The notes: generated by a model from the sequence alone, not told the origin. A DNA stretch of 64,000 bases from CALCKU01 sp964607445 (GCA_964607445.1 CAZSKN010000007.1:31259-95258); one strand, 5' to 3'; counted from the stretch's first letter, positions 26,067-34,777 are shown. Made by a program: numbers and translations.

Positions 26067-28250
26067 ATGACATTTCAATCTCACAATGCGGGCCATATCG
26101 TGCCCAGCCTTCAACCTTCCTATAGGGGGTTAACCCGTTTCCTGCTCGGCAGCTCTTTATTGATGTGTCCGACGATAAGCTTGGCCCAATCATCGGATAA
26201 TCTGTCCAACGTGGCTGCAGACGAGATTATCGTCACCGGCTCGCCGCTGGTTCGCTCTGTTGACGAGGCCATTTCAGGTGTTTCCGTTCTAACCGGCGAT
26301 GAACTGGCTGACCGTCTTGCGAGCACGATTGGCGAAACCTTGAAATCCGAACCCGGTATTTCGTCTACGGCCTTCGGGGCCGGGGCCTCCCGTCCGATTA
26401 TACGCGGACAGGGTGGCGACCGCGTTAGGGTCCTCAATAATGGCGTTGGCTCTATTGACGCCTCATCGGCTTCACCTGATCACGCTGTTNNNNNNNNNNN
26501 NNNNNNNNNNNNNNNNNNNNNNNNNNNNNNNNNNNNNNNNNNNNNNNNNNNNNNNNNNNNNNNNNNNNNNNNNNNNNNNNNNNNNNNNNCGCTGTTACGC
26601 TACGGCTCTTCGGGCTCTGGAGGTATTGTCAATGTACTTGACGGGCGTATTCCCGATAGCCTGCCTGAAGACGGGTTTGACGGCGCATTTCGTATTGGAG
26701 GCTCGACCGTAGATAACGGATTTGAAGCCGCTGGCGCTGTCGATGCGGCTCTTGGCCAGAATCTCGTTCTGCATCTGGATGGAACGTATAAAGATAGCAG
26801 TGATTACGACATTCCCGGTTTTGCCGAAAGTGAAGCCTTTCGCGCCGCCGAAGCTGCTGAAGAAGCTGAGGGCGAAGGCGAGGAGGAAGAAGAAGAGGAA
26901 GTCTTTGGCACGGTAGAGAACTCGGCGGTGGAAACCTATTCCCTTACCGGCGGATTGTCTTATGTGGGTGACGGCGGAAACTTTTTCGGCGTCGCTGTCC
27001 ATCACTTTAATTCCGATTACGGTGTACCGGGTGGACATGAAGAAGGTGAAGAAGAAGAGGGCGAAGGCGATGAAGAGGAAGAAGAAGAAATTATCACAAT
27101 CGGCCTGGATCAGATCCGCGTGGACATTAATGGCCGTATAAATCTCGATGGCTTATTCGAGGCTGTGCAAGTTTTTGGCGGCTATGCCGATTACGAACAT
27201 ACGGAATTTGAAGGTGATGAGATCGGCACTGTCTTTGCCAATGAGGGCGGCGAGATACGTCTTGAAGCCATTCAGCGCGAACGCGACGGGTGGGCGGCGG
27301 CTTACGGCTTACAATATCGCACACGGGACTTCTCTGCGATTGGTGAGGAAGCTTTTGTGCCACCGACAACCACAAATCAGTTCGGGATTTATACATTTCA
27401 AGAAAAGGAAATTGGCAATGTACATCTCGAAGGTGCGGCACGGTTTGAATCCACGTCGCAGGAAAATTCTGTGACAGGCGAGGATCGAGATTTCGATCTG
27501 TTTAGTGTCTCGGTTGGCGGGGACATTCATGTCAGTGAGTCTGTACGTATCGGCGGGACTGTGTTCCGGACAGAGCGCGCACCAACCACGGAGGAATTAT
27601 TTTCTGATGGCCCGCATCTGGCGACAAGCCAGTTTGAAATCGGGGATGCCAATCTTGGTAAGGAAACGGCCACAGGGATTGAAGCCGCTTTCCGGTATCG
27701 TGATGATGGACATTTCTTGACTTTAAACCTGTTTTATACCGATTATGACGATTATATTTTCGAACGTGAAACCGGCGAAATCGAGGACGGGCTGGATGTG
27801 TTCCAGTTTACCGGTGAGGATGCCAGCTTTAGAGGGTTTGAAGTGCAAGGCGGGGCCGATATTGGCCGTATTGGTATTTTTGATGTGTCTGCGGACGGGC
27901 TATTGGAATTTGTACGTGCAGAGACTGATAGTGGGAATTTACCGCGTATTCCGCCTCTGTCTATTCTGGCCGGTATCGAAGGGAAAACAGACCAGCTTAC
28001 CTTGCGTGCGGAACTGGACTATACGGACGGCCAGAACCGGCTTGCGGATTTTGAAACCGCAACAGAAGACTTCGCATTTGTGAATGTATTTGGAACCTGG
28101 CGCGCGGATGTGGGATCGCAAAATGTGGCATTGCGCCTGTCTGTGCATAATTTGTTTGATACTGAGGGACGTCAACACAGTTCGTTCTTGAAAGATCTTA
28201 TACCTTTGCCGGGCCGAAATGTACGGGCGTCAATTTCGACAAAGTTTTAG
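26067..28250 (+). CDS. ZnuD-like TonB-dependent receptor with Glu-rich loops (contains gap)
   Basis: Start taken at ATG 26067; a GTG at 26034 is possible. A signal region (LGSSLLMCPTISLAQS) precedes the plug: DEIIVTGSPLVRSVDEAISG, SEPGISSTAFGAGASRPIIR, GGDRVRVLNNGVGSIDASSA and, after the gap, LLRYGSSGSGGIVNVLDGRI. This is the ZnuD/copper-receptor type of plug. The extracellular side has two acidic low-complexity inserts (about 26850-26902 and 27039-27092), where ZnuD proteins often have His-rich loops. The barrel ends in RNVRASISTKF. Import of zinc or another divalent cation is inferred from family and from the small His-containing neighbour. Confidence 0.88.
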   Translation: MTFQSHNAGHIVPSLQPSYRGLTRFLLGSSLLMCPTISLAQSSDNLSNVAADEIIVTGSPLVRSVDEAISGVSVLTGDELADRLASTIGETLKSEPGISSTAFGAGASRPIIRGQGGDRVRVLNNGVGSIDASSASPDHAVXXXXXXXXXXXXXXXXXXXXXXXXXXXXXXXXXXLLRYGSSGSGGIVNVLDGRIPDSLPEDGFDGAFRIGGSTVDNGFEAAGAVDAALGQNLVLHLDGTYKDSSDYDIPGFAESEAFRAAEAAEEAEGEGEEEEEEEVFGTVENSAVETYSLTGGLSYVGDGGNFFGVAVHHFNSDYGVPGGHEEGEEEEGEGDEEEEEEIITIGLDQIRVDINGRINLDGLFEAVQVFGGYADYEHTEFEGDEIGTVFANEGGEIRLEAIQRERDGWAAAYGLQYRTRDFSAIGEEAFVPPTTTNQFGIYTFQEKEIGNVHLEGAARFESTSQENSVTGEDRDFDLFSVSVGGDIHVSESVRIGGTVFRTERAPTTEELFSDGPHLATSQFEIGDANLGKETATGIEAAFRYRDDGHFLTLNLFYTDYDDYIFERETGEIEDGLDVFQFTGEDASFRGFEVQGGADIGRIGIFDVSADGLLEFVRAETDSGNLPRIPPLSILAGIEGKTDQLTLRAELDYTDGQNRLADFETATEDFAFVNVFGTWRADVGSQNVALRLSVHNLFDTEGRQHSSFLKDLIPLPGRNVRASISTKF
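26490..26589. other. Scaffold gap of 100 N inside the ZnuD-like receptor
   Basis: The flanks share only CGCTGTT (26483-26489 and 26590-26596). Joining them there would shift the frame. Related plugs have about 17 residues, including an E-x-x-R-G motif, between SPDHAV and LLRYGSS, so roughly 50 bases are probably missing, not 100. Confidence 0.75.
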
Positions 28251-28267
28251 CCTGATCTAAACCTCTC

Positions 28268-28324
28268 TATCCCCTCTTATGCGGGTGCGTTGTGAAAACC
28301 AACCGTGCCTGATAAGAGGGGGTA
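28268..28324 (+). promoter_or_regulatory. Hairpin that buries the ribosome-binding site of the next gene
   Basis: TATCCCCTCTTAT (28268-28280) pairs with ATAAGAGGGGGTA (28312-28324) over 13 base pairs with one G-U. One bulged G (28281) separates this from an inner helix of eight pairs (28282-28289 with 28304-28311). The 3' arm contains the purine-rich Shine-Dalgarno and the A of the ATG at 28324. There is no T-run on either strand, so it is not an intrinsic terminator. Confidence 0.6.
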
Positions 28325-28869
28325 TGACAGAGAACCTCAAACCCTTTGAGCGCTTTCAAGGCGGGAAATTTTTTGTTCTCCTTGCGGCGTTCTTGATATA
28401 TTCAATTTGGTATGTATTGATTGGGCCTTATGCCCAATTACAGGGCCTTGCGCCGGGCTTACCCTTGCAGGAAAGAGGGTTTTATTCGGGCGCGTTTGCG
28501 GTTGAAACTCTGGGTCAATTGAATGCGGCGGGGCGACGCTTAAAATATACGGCCCTATTATTTGATATTCCCTTTATGGTCTTGCAAGCCTTGCTATTTG
28601 AGGCGATGATTGTTTTCGGGTTGAAAAATCTGAAACTTACACGTGCCAAATGGCGATTGTTTTTAATCTTGCCCTTGGCGTTTTTGCTGGCAGATTTTAT
28701 TGAAGATAGCTGTCTTGCGCTTACGCTCGCGACGGGCGCTGCGTCTATTGGAACTGTGGCCGGAATTTTTACAGCTGTAAAATTCATGATATTTTTGCCC
28801 ACTCAGTTTATAGCGCTTGGTTTGGGTATGGCGGGGATCGTGGCAAAGCTAAGACGGCACCCTCGCTGA
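28324..28869 (+). CDS. Hypothetical four-helix inner-membrane protein
   Basis: 181 residues from the ATG at 28324, which has GATAAGAGGGGGT upstream; an in-frame ATG at 28279 has no such site. Four hydrophobic stretches are visible: FFVLLAAFLIYSIWYVLIG, ALLFDIPFMVLQALLFEAMI, LFLILPLAFLLADFIEDSCL and FMIFLPTQFIALGLGMAGIV. The large loop after helix 1 is periplasmic or cytoplasmic with no recognisable motif. I do not recognise the family. It follows the ZnuD-like receptor by 73 bases and may be on the same transcript, with translation limited by the hairpin. Confidence 0.7.
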   Translation: MTENLKPFERFQGGKFFVLLAAFLIYSIWYVLIGPYAQLQGLAPGLPLQERGFYSGAFAVETLGQLNAAGRRLKYTALLFDIPFMVLQALLFEAMIVFGLKNLKLTRAKWRLFLILPLAFLLADFIEDSCLALTLATGAASIGTVAGIFTAVKFMIFLPTQFIALGLGMAGIVAKLRRHPR

Positions 28870-28996
28870 GAATGCCATGTGTCGCGCATATAAATTTAAT
28901 GATCTCTTAAGGTCTTTGGCCATAATTTCGTCATTTATTAACCTAAGTTTATCAAATATGAATCCAGACTGGCATATTTGAGAAGGAACGGCCGCT

Positions 28997-29665
28997 ATGT
29001 ATAAACCTTTGGCAGACCTAGATATTACCGATATCAGACACATTGCTATTTTGGTGTTTGGCGGTTTATGTGCCTGCGCACTGGCTCTGGCTGGATGTGC
29101 GACAGCACCCAGTAATCCCAACGGGCATAGTGATATCCGTCAAGCCCAATCCGCGCATCAGGCCAAGAGCAATAATCAGGTGCCGTCCTATAGCGAAAAT
29201 GAACTGGTCAATGCCGTGTCTACCCATTTGGGCGTGACCTCTGAGTCTGCGGCGACGGCGATCGAGCGTTTGTTTAAAGATCGTGGCCGTCCTGTTGGTT
29301 ATATTACCGGAGAAGAGGGCGGCGGCGCTCTGACCATTGGAGCCCGCTATGGTAAAGGCATATTATGGATGAAAGATGGACGAACCCAAAATATTTTCTG
29401 GCAAGGGCCAAGCATAGGGTTTGATCTTGGAGCCGAAGCCGGCAAGGTCTTTACACTGGTATATGGTTTACAAGACCCGAATTATATCTTTCAACGCTTT
29501 CCGGGCGTTGACGGATCGGCGTATCTTTTAGCCGGAATGGCCGTGAATTATCAGCGTGCTAACGGGGTAACATTAGCGCCAGTCCGTTCCGGCGTCGGTC
29601 TGCGTTTAGGGGCTAATATCGGCTATACCAGCTATACACGTAAGCGTAGCTTTATCCCGCTATAG
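28997..29665 (+). CDS. DUF1134 family lipoprotein
   Basis: 222 residues, preceded by GAAGGAACGGCC. A hydrophobic signal ends in the lipobox LALAGC (Cys about 34), so the protein is probably anchored in a membrane facing the periplasm. A polar linker (about 40-75) leads to the DUF1134 domain, recognised from YITGEEGGGALTIGARYGKG, FWQGPSIGFDLGAEAGKVF, FPGVDGSAYLLAGMAVNY and APVRSGVGLRLGANIGY. DUF1134 is widespread in Alphaproteobacteria with unknown function. It is convergent with oxyR, 19 bases apart. Confidence 0.88.
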   Translation: MYKPLADLDITDIRHIAILVFGGLCACALALAGCATAPSNPNGHSDIRQAQSAHQAKSNNQVPSYSENELVNAVSTHLGVTSESAATAIERLFKDRGRPVGYITGEEGGGALTIGARYGKGILWMKDGRTQNIFWQGPSIGFDLGAEAGKVFTLVYGLQDPNYIFQRFPGVDGSAYLLAGMAVNYQRANGVTLAPVRSGVGLRLGANIGYTSYTRKRSFIPL

Positions 29666-29684
29666 CTCTGCTCTAGCTCTGTGT

Positions 29685-30590
29685 TTATAATTTCTCGACT
29701 GTGGGCGGTAAATTCTGGGTAATAAGTGCGGCGAGTGCATGCAGGGCGCTCACTCTCGGATAGCGTTTTCGATAGGTTAGATAAATTGTGCGTGCGGCGT
29801 TTTTATCCGAAACAGGCCGTGCGCTTAATTGCGTATTATCTGCCAATCCCGTTTCCATTACCAAAGCGGGGATCAATGTAACCCCTTGACCCGCCGCGAC
29901 GAGATTAATCAAGGTTTCTAGGCTGGTGGCGCGCAAAGAATGCCCGTTTTGGGACGGTTGCGGGTGGCATATAGATAAGGCCTGATCGCGAAAACAATGT
30001 CCATCCGTCAGTAATAAAATATCTTCACTGGCCACATCTTTCATCGAAATAGAGGCCTGAGCTTGCAATAGATGTGTCGCGGGATAGGTAATCCAGAAGG
30101 GTTCGGAATACAGGGGAATGGCCTTAAGCGCGTCTGTTTCTGGCGGAGTGGCTAAAATAGCGGCATGTAAACGTCCATCTATTAAATCCCGTGTTAGGCG
30201 TTCGGTGATGTCTTCATTATAGGTGATGGTCAATTTGGGTATGTCGGCTTTTAAATGCCGGACAAATAAGGGTATAAGATAGGGGGCAATGGTCGGAATC
30301 AGACCCAGATTGATATGTCCTGCTAATGGATCTTTTGACGCTTCGGAGACGGCATGTATGCGCCGGACAGCATCTTGAGCTTCTTTAGCGATGGCAATGA
30401 TTTCACCGCCGGTCTCTGTCACACGCACGGCTTTATGCCCACGTTCAAAAAGTGTCACGCCCAGTAGCGTTTCGAGTTTCTTGATCTGGCCGGACAATGT
30501 CGGCTGACTGACATTGCAGGCTTCGGCGGCTTTGCCGAAATGTCGATGTTCTGCAACGGCGCAAATGTAATCAAAATCGCGTAAATTCAT
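29685..30590 (-). CDS. oxyR: Hydrogen-peroxide sensor OxyR (LysR family)
   Basis: 301 residues. The N-terminal helix-turn-helix is LysR-type (FGKAAEACNVSQPTLSGQIKKLE). The sensor domain contains GHCFRDQALSIC, where the two cysteines fall at positions 199 and 208, exactly those of E. coli OxyR that form the peroxide-induced disulfide, with RDQA conserved between them. This makes a true peroxide sensor likely, not just a LysR relative. No catalase or peroxiredoxin gene adjoins it in this window. It has 328 bases of non-coding DNA upstream. Confidence 0.93.
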   Translation of the reverse strand: MNLRDFDYICAVAEHRHFGKAAEACNVSQPTLSGQIKKLETLLGVTLFERGHKAVRVTETGGEIIAIAKEAQDAVRRIHAVSEASKDPLAGHINLGLIPTIAPYLIPLFVRHLKADIPKLTITYNEDITERLTRDLIDGRLHAAILATPPETDALKAIPLYSEPFWITYPATHLLQAQASISMKDVASEDILLLTDGHCFRDQALSICHPQPSQNGHSLRATSLETLINLVAAGQGVTLIPALVMETGLADNTQLSARPVSDKNAARTIYLTYRKRYPRVSALHALAALITQNLPPTVEKL

Positions 30591-30918
30591 AGCCTCTATG
30601 ATTAAAGACTAATCGGCATCATGTCTATGCGGCCATGAGACGGCGCGATTTTCGGCCTATAGATTAATATGGGCAAGGCGTAAAATAGGCACGCATTGTG
30701 GACCTCTGAAATTTACGGGGCGAGCTCTTTTGACAGGCGATGAAAATAGCTCGGTCTCTGCGTGTGACAGGCGCGTATTCCCAAAGTGGACGGCGTTAAA
30801 AAAGGACATATTCGGGGAGGCTATTCCGCGGCGTAACACACAAAACCCCGGCACAAAGCCGGGGTTTGGAGAGTTATTATGTCCGAGAACATGTGGACAT
30901 ATGCGGGTTTTAATGAAG
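30591..30918. other. Intergenic region between oxyR start and metK end
   Basis: These 328 bases carry the oxyR promoter, the metK terminator (30843-30867) and a small inverted repeat ATGTCC/GGACAT at 30879-30900. Short frames on both strands have no ribosome-binding site and no family resemblance. No peroxide-regulated gene is present. Confidence 0.5.
30843..30867 (-). terminator. Hairpin terminator after metK
   Basis: AAACCCCGGC and GCCGGGGTTT form a perfect ten-base stem with a five-base loop, about 50 bases past the metK stop. The T-tract after it is short. Confidence 0.75.
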
Positions 30919-32112
30919 CTAAACCGCCGCCTTTATTTTGTCTGCCAAGTCTGTTTTTTCCCAAGAAAAACCCCCGTCAGAGTCCGGAGTTCTGCCAAAG
31001 TGACCATAGGCGGCTGTGCGCGCGTAAATCGCTTGATTTAAGTTAAGGTGCGAACGAATTCCGCGCGGGGTCAGGCTCATAAGGCGGGGTAGCACCTTCT
31101 CGAGCTGTTCGGCCAGAGCCGCATGTTTTTGATCAAGCTCAACATAAATCGATGTGGGCTCGGCGACACCAATGGCATATGAGAGCTGGATATTGGCCCA
31201 ATCAACGAGACCCGAGGCTACAATGTTTTTAGCCAGATAGCGTGAAGCGTAAGCGGCACTGCGGTCAACCTTTGTCGGGTCTTTACCTGAAAACGCTCCG
31301 CCGCCGTGAGGGGCCATGCCGCCATAGGTATCAACAATAATCTTGCGTCCCGTCAAACCCGCGTCCCCGTCAGGCCCACCAATGACAAAATTACCAGTAG
31401 GATTAATATGAAAGACCGTTTTATCTGTGATCCAGCCTTCGGGCATGACGTCGTGGATATAGGGTTTGACGATATCTGAAATATCAGCCGGCGAGAGGCC
31501 ATCTGCATGTTGTGTTGACAAGACAATGGCGGAGGCTTCGACGGGACGACCATTTTCATATCGTATAGAGACTTGTGATTTCGCGTCAGGTTCTAAGCCT
31601 TTTTCGGCGCCCGAGTGGCGTACGTCCGCCAAGCGTTCGAGGATTTTATGACTATAATAAATTGGCGCTGGCATGAGCGCGCCTTCAACTTCATTGGAGG
31701 CATAGCCAAACATGATACCTTGATCTCCTGCGCCTTCCTCTTTGTGCGTACCTGTGCCTTCATCCACACCCGCAGCAATATCAACGGATTGAGCATGTAG
31801 CAGGACATCAATTTCGGCATGGGCATGATGGAAACCGGATTGCTCATAGCCTATATCTTTGATCGCGGCTCGTGCCACAGCTTCGACTTCGGCTTTGGAG
31901 ACGTCCTTGCCGCGCGTTTCACCTGCGATAACCACGCGATTGGTGGTTGTCAGCGTTTCGGCTGCGACGCGAATATCCCAAGGCGACATGCCTGCGGCTG
32001 TGGATTTCCGGAAATAAAGATCAACGATTTCGTCCGAGATACGATCAGAGACTTTATCGGGATGGCCCTCTGAGACAGATTCAGAGGTAAAATAATATGT
32101 TTGGCGGCCCAT
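30919..32112 (-). CDS. metK: S-adenosylmethionine synthetase
   Basis: 397 residues, preceded by AGGAGTGTGCC. It makes SAM from methionine and ATP. SESVSEGHPDKVSDRISDEI (about 10-29) carries ATP and metal ligands, GAGDQGIMFGYA is the central signature, and GGAFSGKDPTKVDRSAAY is the P-loop-like third signature. It follows ahcY by 89 bases on the same strand; the two form the synthesis and salvage ends of the methyl cycle. A GC-rich hairpin between them (32170-32194) may reduce read-through. No SAM riboswitch is recognisable upstream. Confidence 0.97.
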   Translation of the reverse strand: MGRQTYYFTSESVSEGHPDKVSDRISDEIVDLYFRKSTAAGMSPWDIRVAAETLTTTNRVVIAGETRGKDVSKAEVEAVARAAIKDIGYEQSGFHHAHAEIDVLLHAQSVDIAAGVDEGTGTHKEEGAGDQGIMFGYASNEVEGALMPAPIYYSHKILERLADVRHSGAEKGLEPDAKSQVSIRYENGRPVEASAIVLSTQHADGLSPADISDIVKPYIHDVMPEGWITDKTVFHINPTGNFVIGGPDGDAGLTGRKIIVDTYGGMAPHGGGAFSGKDPTKVDRSAAYASRYLAKNIVASGLVDWANIQLSYAIGVAEPTSIYVELDQKHAALAEQLEKVLPRLMSLTPRGIRSHLNLNQAIYARTAAYGHFGRTPDSDGGFSWEKTDLADKIKAAV

Positions 32113-32169
32113 GGCACACTCCTGAGTTTAAGGCTCTTCGCTTTTTATATTTTTATAAAGAGGAGTTTA

Positions 32170-32194
32170 GGCGCGCCTTTATATAAGGCACGCC
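32170..32194 (-). terminator. Hairpin between ahcY and metK
   Basis: GGCGTGCC and GGCGCGCC (minus strand) pair around a nine-base AT loop, with one G-U. The T-tract is poor, so this may be a partial terminator or an mRNA-stabilising end. Confidence 0.5.
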
Positions 32195-32201
32195 GGATTT
32201 T

Positions 32202-33611
32202 CTAGTAACGATAATGTTCTGGCTTGTAAGGGCCAGCCTGATTGACACCGATATAATCGGCTTGTTCTTTACTCATTTCTGTGAGTTTGACGCCGATTTT
32301 TTCAAGATGTAATCGCGCGACTTTCTCGTCGAGATGTTTTGGCAGCATATAAACTTTGTTTTCATATTTCCGCGTTTTGGCGTGAGCATCTTCCCAAAGC
32401 TCGATTTGCGCCAGAACCTGATTTGTGAATGATGCCGACATTACGAAAGATGGATGTCCTGTGGCATTCCCCAAATTCAACAAACGCCCTTGCGATAGCA
32501 AGATCATACGATTGCCTTTAGGGAAGGTGACCATATCAACTTGGTCTTTAATATTCGTCCACTCAAGGTTCTTGAGCGCCGCAACTTGGATTTCATTATC
32601 AAAATGGCCAATATTGCCAACAATCGCCATATCTTTCATTTCGCGCATATGTTCCAGCCGGATAACGTCTTTATTCCCCGTTGTCGTCACAAATATATCG
32701 GCTGTGTCCAGCGTGTCTTCCAGTGTTGTGACTTCAAACCCGTCCATGGCGGCTTGGAGCGCACAAATGGGGTCGATCTCGGTCACTTTAACTCGTGCAC
32801 CGGCGCCCCGCAGGGAGGCCGCAGACCCTTTGCCCACATCCCCGTAACCCAGGACAACAGCTGTTTTACCAGCCATCATAGTATCTGTGGCCCGGCGGAT
32901 ACCGTCTACAAGGCTTTCTTTACACCCATATTTATTATCGAATTTCGACTTGGTAACACTATCGTTCACATTAATCGCAGGGAAGGGTAATTGTCCTTTT
33001 TCGACCAATTCATAAAGACGATGGACACCGGTTGTCGTTTCTTCTGACACACCGACGATTTGGTCGCGCATTTTCGTGAACCAGCCCGGGCTTTCGGCCA
33101 TACGCGATTTGATCTGCGCAAATATGGCGGCTTCTTCTTCCGATCCGGGTTCGCCTTCGATAAGGCCTGTTTCACCAGCCTCGACACGCGCACCCAAAAG
33201 AATGTAAAGCGTCGCGTCACCGCCATCATCAAGAATAATATTCGGGCCCTCTTCAAACAAAAAGGATTTATCGAGGTAATCCCAATGCTCTTCCAGACTT
33301 TGTCCTTTAATGGCAAAAACAGGAACACCTGCGGCTGCAATAGCGGCTGCGGCGTGGTCTTGGGTTGAATAAATATTGCATGACGCCCACCGGACGTCAG
33401 CGCCCAGAGCCGTAAGGGTCTCAATAAGAACCCCTGTCTGGATCGTCATATGCAAAGACCCGACAATACGTGCGCCCTTTAAGGGCTTCGTATTTGCGAA
33501 TTCTTCGCGCAAGGACATAAGGCCTGGCATTTCAGTTTCGGCTATGTCTAACTCTTTACGGCCATAATCGGCCAAGGCGATATCTTTTACAATGTAATCA
33601 TCGGCGCTCAT
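32202..33611 (-). CDS. ahcY: S-adenosylhomocysteine hydrolase
   Basis: 469 residues, preceded by AAGGAAAGCTTAAT. It splits SAH into adenosine and homocysteine, removing the inhibitor of SAM-dependent methyltransferases. Near the N-terminus are GARIVGSLHMTIQTGVLIET and CNIYSTQDHAAAAIA, in the middle NVNDSVTKSKFDN, and the NAD-binding loop is VVLGYGDVGKGSAASLRGAG. VGNIGHFDNEI and the C-terminal YKPEHYRY complete the family pattern; the long form with the insert of about 40 residues is usual in Proteobacteria. It is the first gene of ahcY-metK. Confidence 0.97.
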   Translation of the reverse strand: MSADDYIVKDIALADYGRKELDIAETEMPGLMSLREEFANTKPLKGARIVGSLHMTIQTGVLIETLTALGADVRWASCNIYSTQDHAAAAIAAAGVPVFAIKGQSLEEHWDYLDKSFLFEEGPNIILDDGGDATLYILLGARVEAGETGLIEGEPGSEEEAAIFAQIKSRMAESPGWFTKMRDQIVGVSEETTTGVHRLYELVEKGQLPFPAINVNDSVTKSKFDNKYGCKESLVDGIRRATDTMMAGKTAVVLGYGDVGKGSAASLRGAGARVKVTEIDPICALQAAMDGFEVTTLEDTLDTADIFVTTTGNKDVIRLEHMREMKDMAIVGNIGHFDNEIQVAALKNLEWTNIKDQVDMVTFPKGNRMILLSQGRLLNLGNATGHPSFVMSASFTNQVLAQIELWEDAHAKTRKYENKVYMLPKHLDEKVARLHLEKIGVKLTEMSKEQADYIGVNQAGPYKPEHYRY

Positions 33612-33701
33612 ATTAAGCTTTCCTTATATGTGTGGTTGTCATGCCCTTAAGCAGGATTAATGCCAAGGTCAACAAGATATAACAATTCTTTTATATTAAA
33701 G

Positions 33702-33717
33702 ATCACACATATGTGAT
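33702..33717. promoter_or_regulatory. Inverted repeat upstream of ahcY
   Basis: ATCACA-CATA-TGTGAT is a perfect 6-base inverted repeat with a four-base centre, about 90 bases before the ahcY start. A related sequence, ATATGTG followed by TTGTCATG, recurs at 33627-33643, so two copies of an element may flank the promoter. The site also lies 35 bases before the divergent glycosyltransferase. Confidence 0.5.
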
Positions 33718-33751
33718 TGTCATGACGTCTTGGGCCGCTTAACAGGTGAAC

Positions 33752-34777
33752 ATGATTGTAATAGTTATAGTAAACTATAATGCAGGGACATGGTTGTCAC
33801 GTTGCGTCGAATGTGTATGCGATCAGACGGTCGCGGACTTTCGTTGTGTGATAGTCGATAATGGATCAACCGATGGCTCTCTCGAGAGTTTACCCGTCTT
33901 GGATGAACGGTTTGACATTGTAAAATTAGGTAAGAATTCCGGATTTGCCCATGCCTCTAACAGAGGCGCATACCATTTCTTGCCGCCCAATGCCGATTTT
34001 GGAGCGCAAGACTGGATCGTGATGTTAAATCCTGACGCATTCGCGCGGCCAGATTGGTTGGAAAAGCTGCTAGAGGCAAGGTTTTTTGCGAAAAATGTGA
34101 CAATGATAGGGTCAACACAATATATGGCTCTGGAACCGGATGTTTTCGATGGTCTTGGTGATTTTTATCATGTGAGTGGATTGGCATGGCGCGCAGGATT
34201 TGAGCATAAGGTGCGCGCCATCGAAACCTATGAGGCTTTCGGGCCCTGTGGGGCGGGCGCAATGTATCACGGCCAAACGTTTCAACGTTTGGGGGGGTAT
34301 GACGAGCGGTTCTTTTGCTATCATGAGGATGTTGACTTGGCCTATCGCATGCGGTTGGCAGGCGGTATTTGTATACAATCAGCGGAGGCGGCAATAGATC
34401 ATGTCAGTTCGGCTATTTCGGGTAGAGCTTCGGACTTTGCCGTTTATCACGGCACGCGTAATCGATTTTGGACCTTTATGAAGAATACACCGACAGGATT
34501 ATTGCCATTTCTCATGCCGATACATCTGGCGCTATCGCTTTTTGTTTTATTTTGGGCCGGATTACGTTCAGGGCGGTTTCGGCCCACAGCTCGGGGTCTA
34601 TGGCACGGGATGAAAGGTTTGGGCCCGATATGGAAAAGCCGGAAAGCGGTTAAAGCCAGCCGTCAAATCTCTGTGCTTACATTATTGCGTAGTTTTACAT
34701 GGACGATTGCACCCGTACGAAAACGTGATATTCCTAAAGTGAATCCTGTTTCCAAACCTGCTAATCCAATGCCATGA
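33752..34777 (+). CDS. Family 2 glycosyltransferase (rhamnosyltransferase-like)
   Basis: 341 residues from the ATG at 33752, chosen because AGGTG precedes it; a GTG two codons earlier overlaps that site. The GT-A fold opens with VIVIVNYNAGTWL and has the VDNGSTDGS nucleotide-binding segment and the metal-binding DAF in LNPDAFARPDW. GPCGAGAMYHGQTF and GGYDERFFCYHEDVDLAYRM, with the catalytic acid region, resemble dTDP-rhamnose transferases. A C-terminal membrane segment (LLPFLMPIHLALSLFVLFWA) suggests attachment to the inner membrane. Its stop overlaps the next gene (ATGA). A role in lipopolysaccharide or exopolysaccharide is inferred. Confidence 0.9.
   Translation: MIVIVIVNYNAGTWLSRCVECVCDQTVADFRCVIVDNGSTDGSLESLPVLDERFDIVKLGKNSGFAHASNRGAYHFLPPNADFGAQDWIVMLNPDAFARPDWLEKLLEARFFAKNVTMIGSTQYMALEPDVFDGLGDFYHVSGLAWRAGFEHKVRAIETYEAFGPCGAGAMYHGQTFQRLGGYDERFFCYHEDVDLAYRMRLAGGICIQSAEAAIDHVSSAISGRASDFAVYHGTRNRFWTFMKNTPTGLLPFLMPIHLALSLFVLFWAGLRSGRFRPTARGLWHGMKGLGPIWKSRKAVKASRQISVLTLLRSFTWTIAPVRKRDIPKVNPVSKPANPMP

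Noticed and set aside
28938..28952. TTAA-N7-TTAT before the DUF1134 gene as a CtrA site
   Set aside because: Second half-site is imperfect and there is no supporting promoter geometry.
30730..31041. Plus-strand frame between oxyR and metK
   Set aside because: It runs into the antisense strand of metK and has no recognisable features.
32113..32201. SAM or SAH riboswitch before metK
   Set aside because: The 89 bases contain only a simple hairpin; none of the conserved cores of known SAM or SAH riboswitches could be recognised.
33640..33665. TTAA-N6-TTAA upstream of ahcY as a CtrA box
   Set aside because: The spacer is six bases, not seven.
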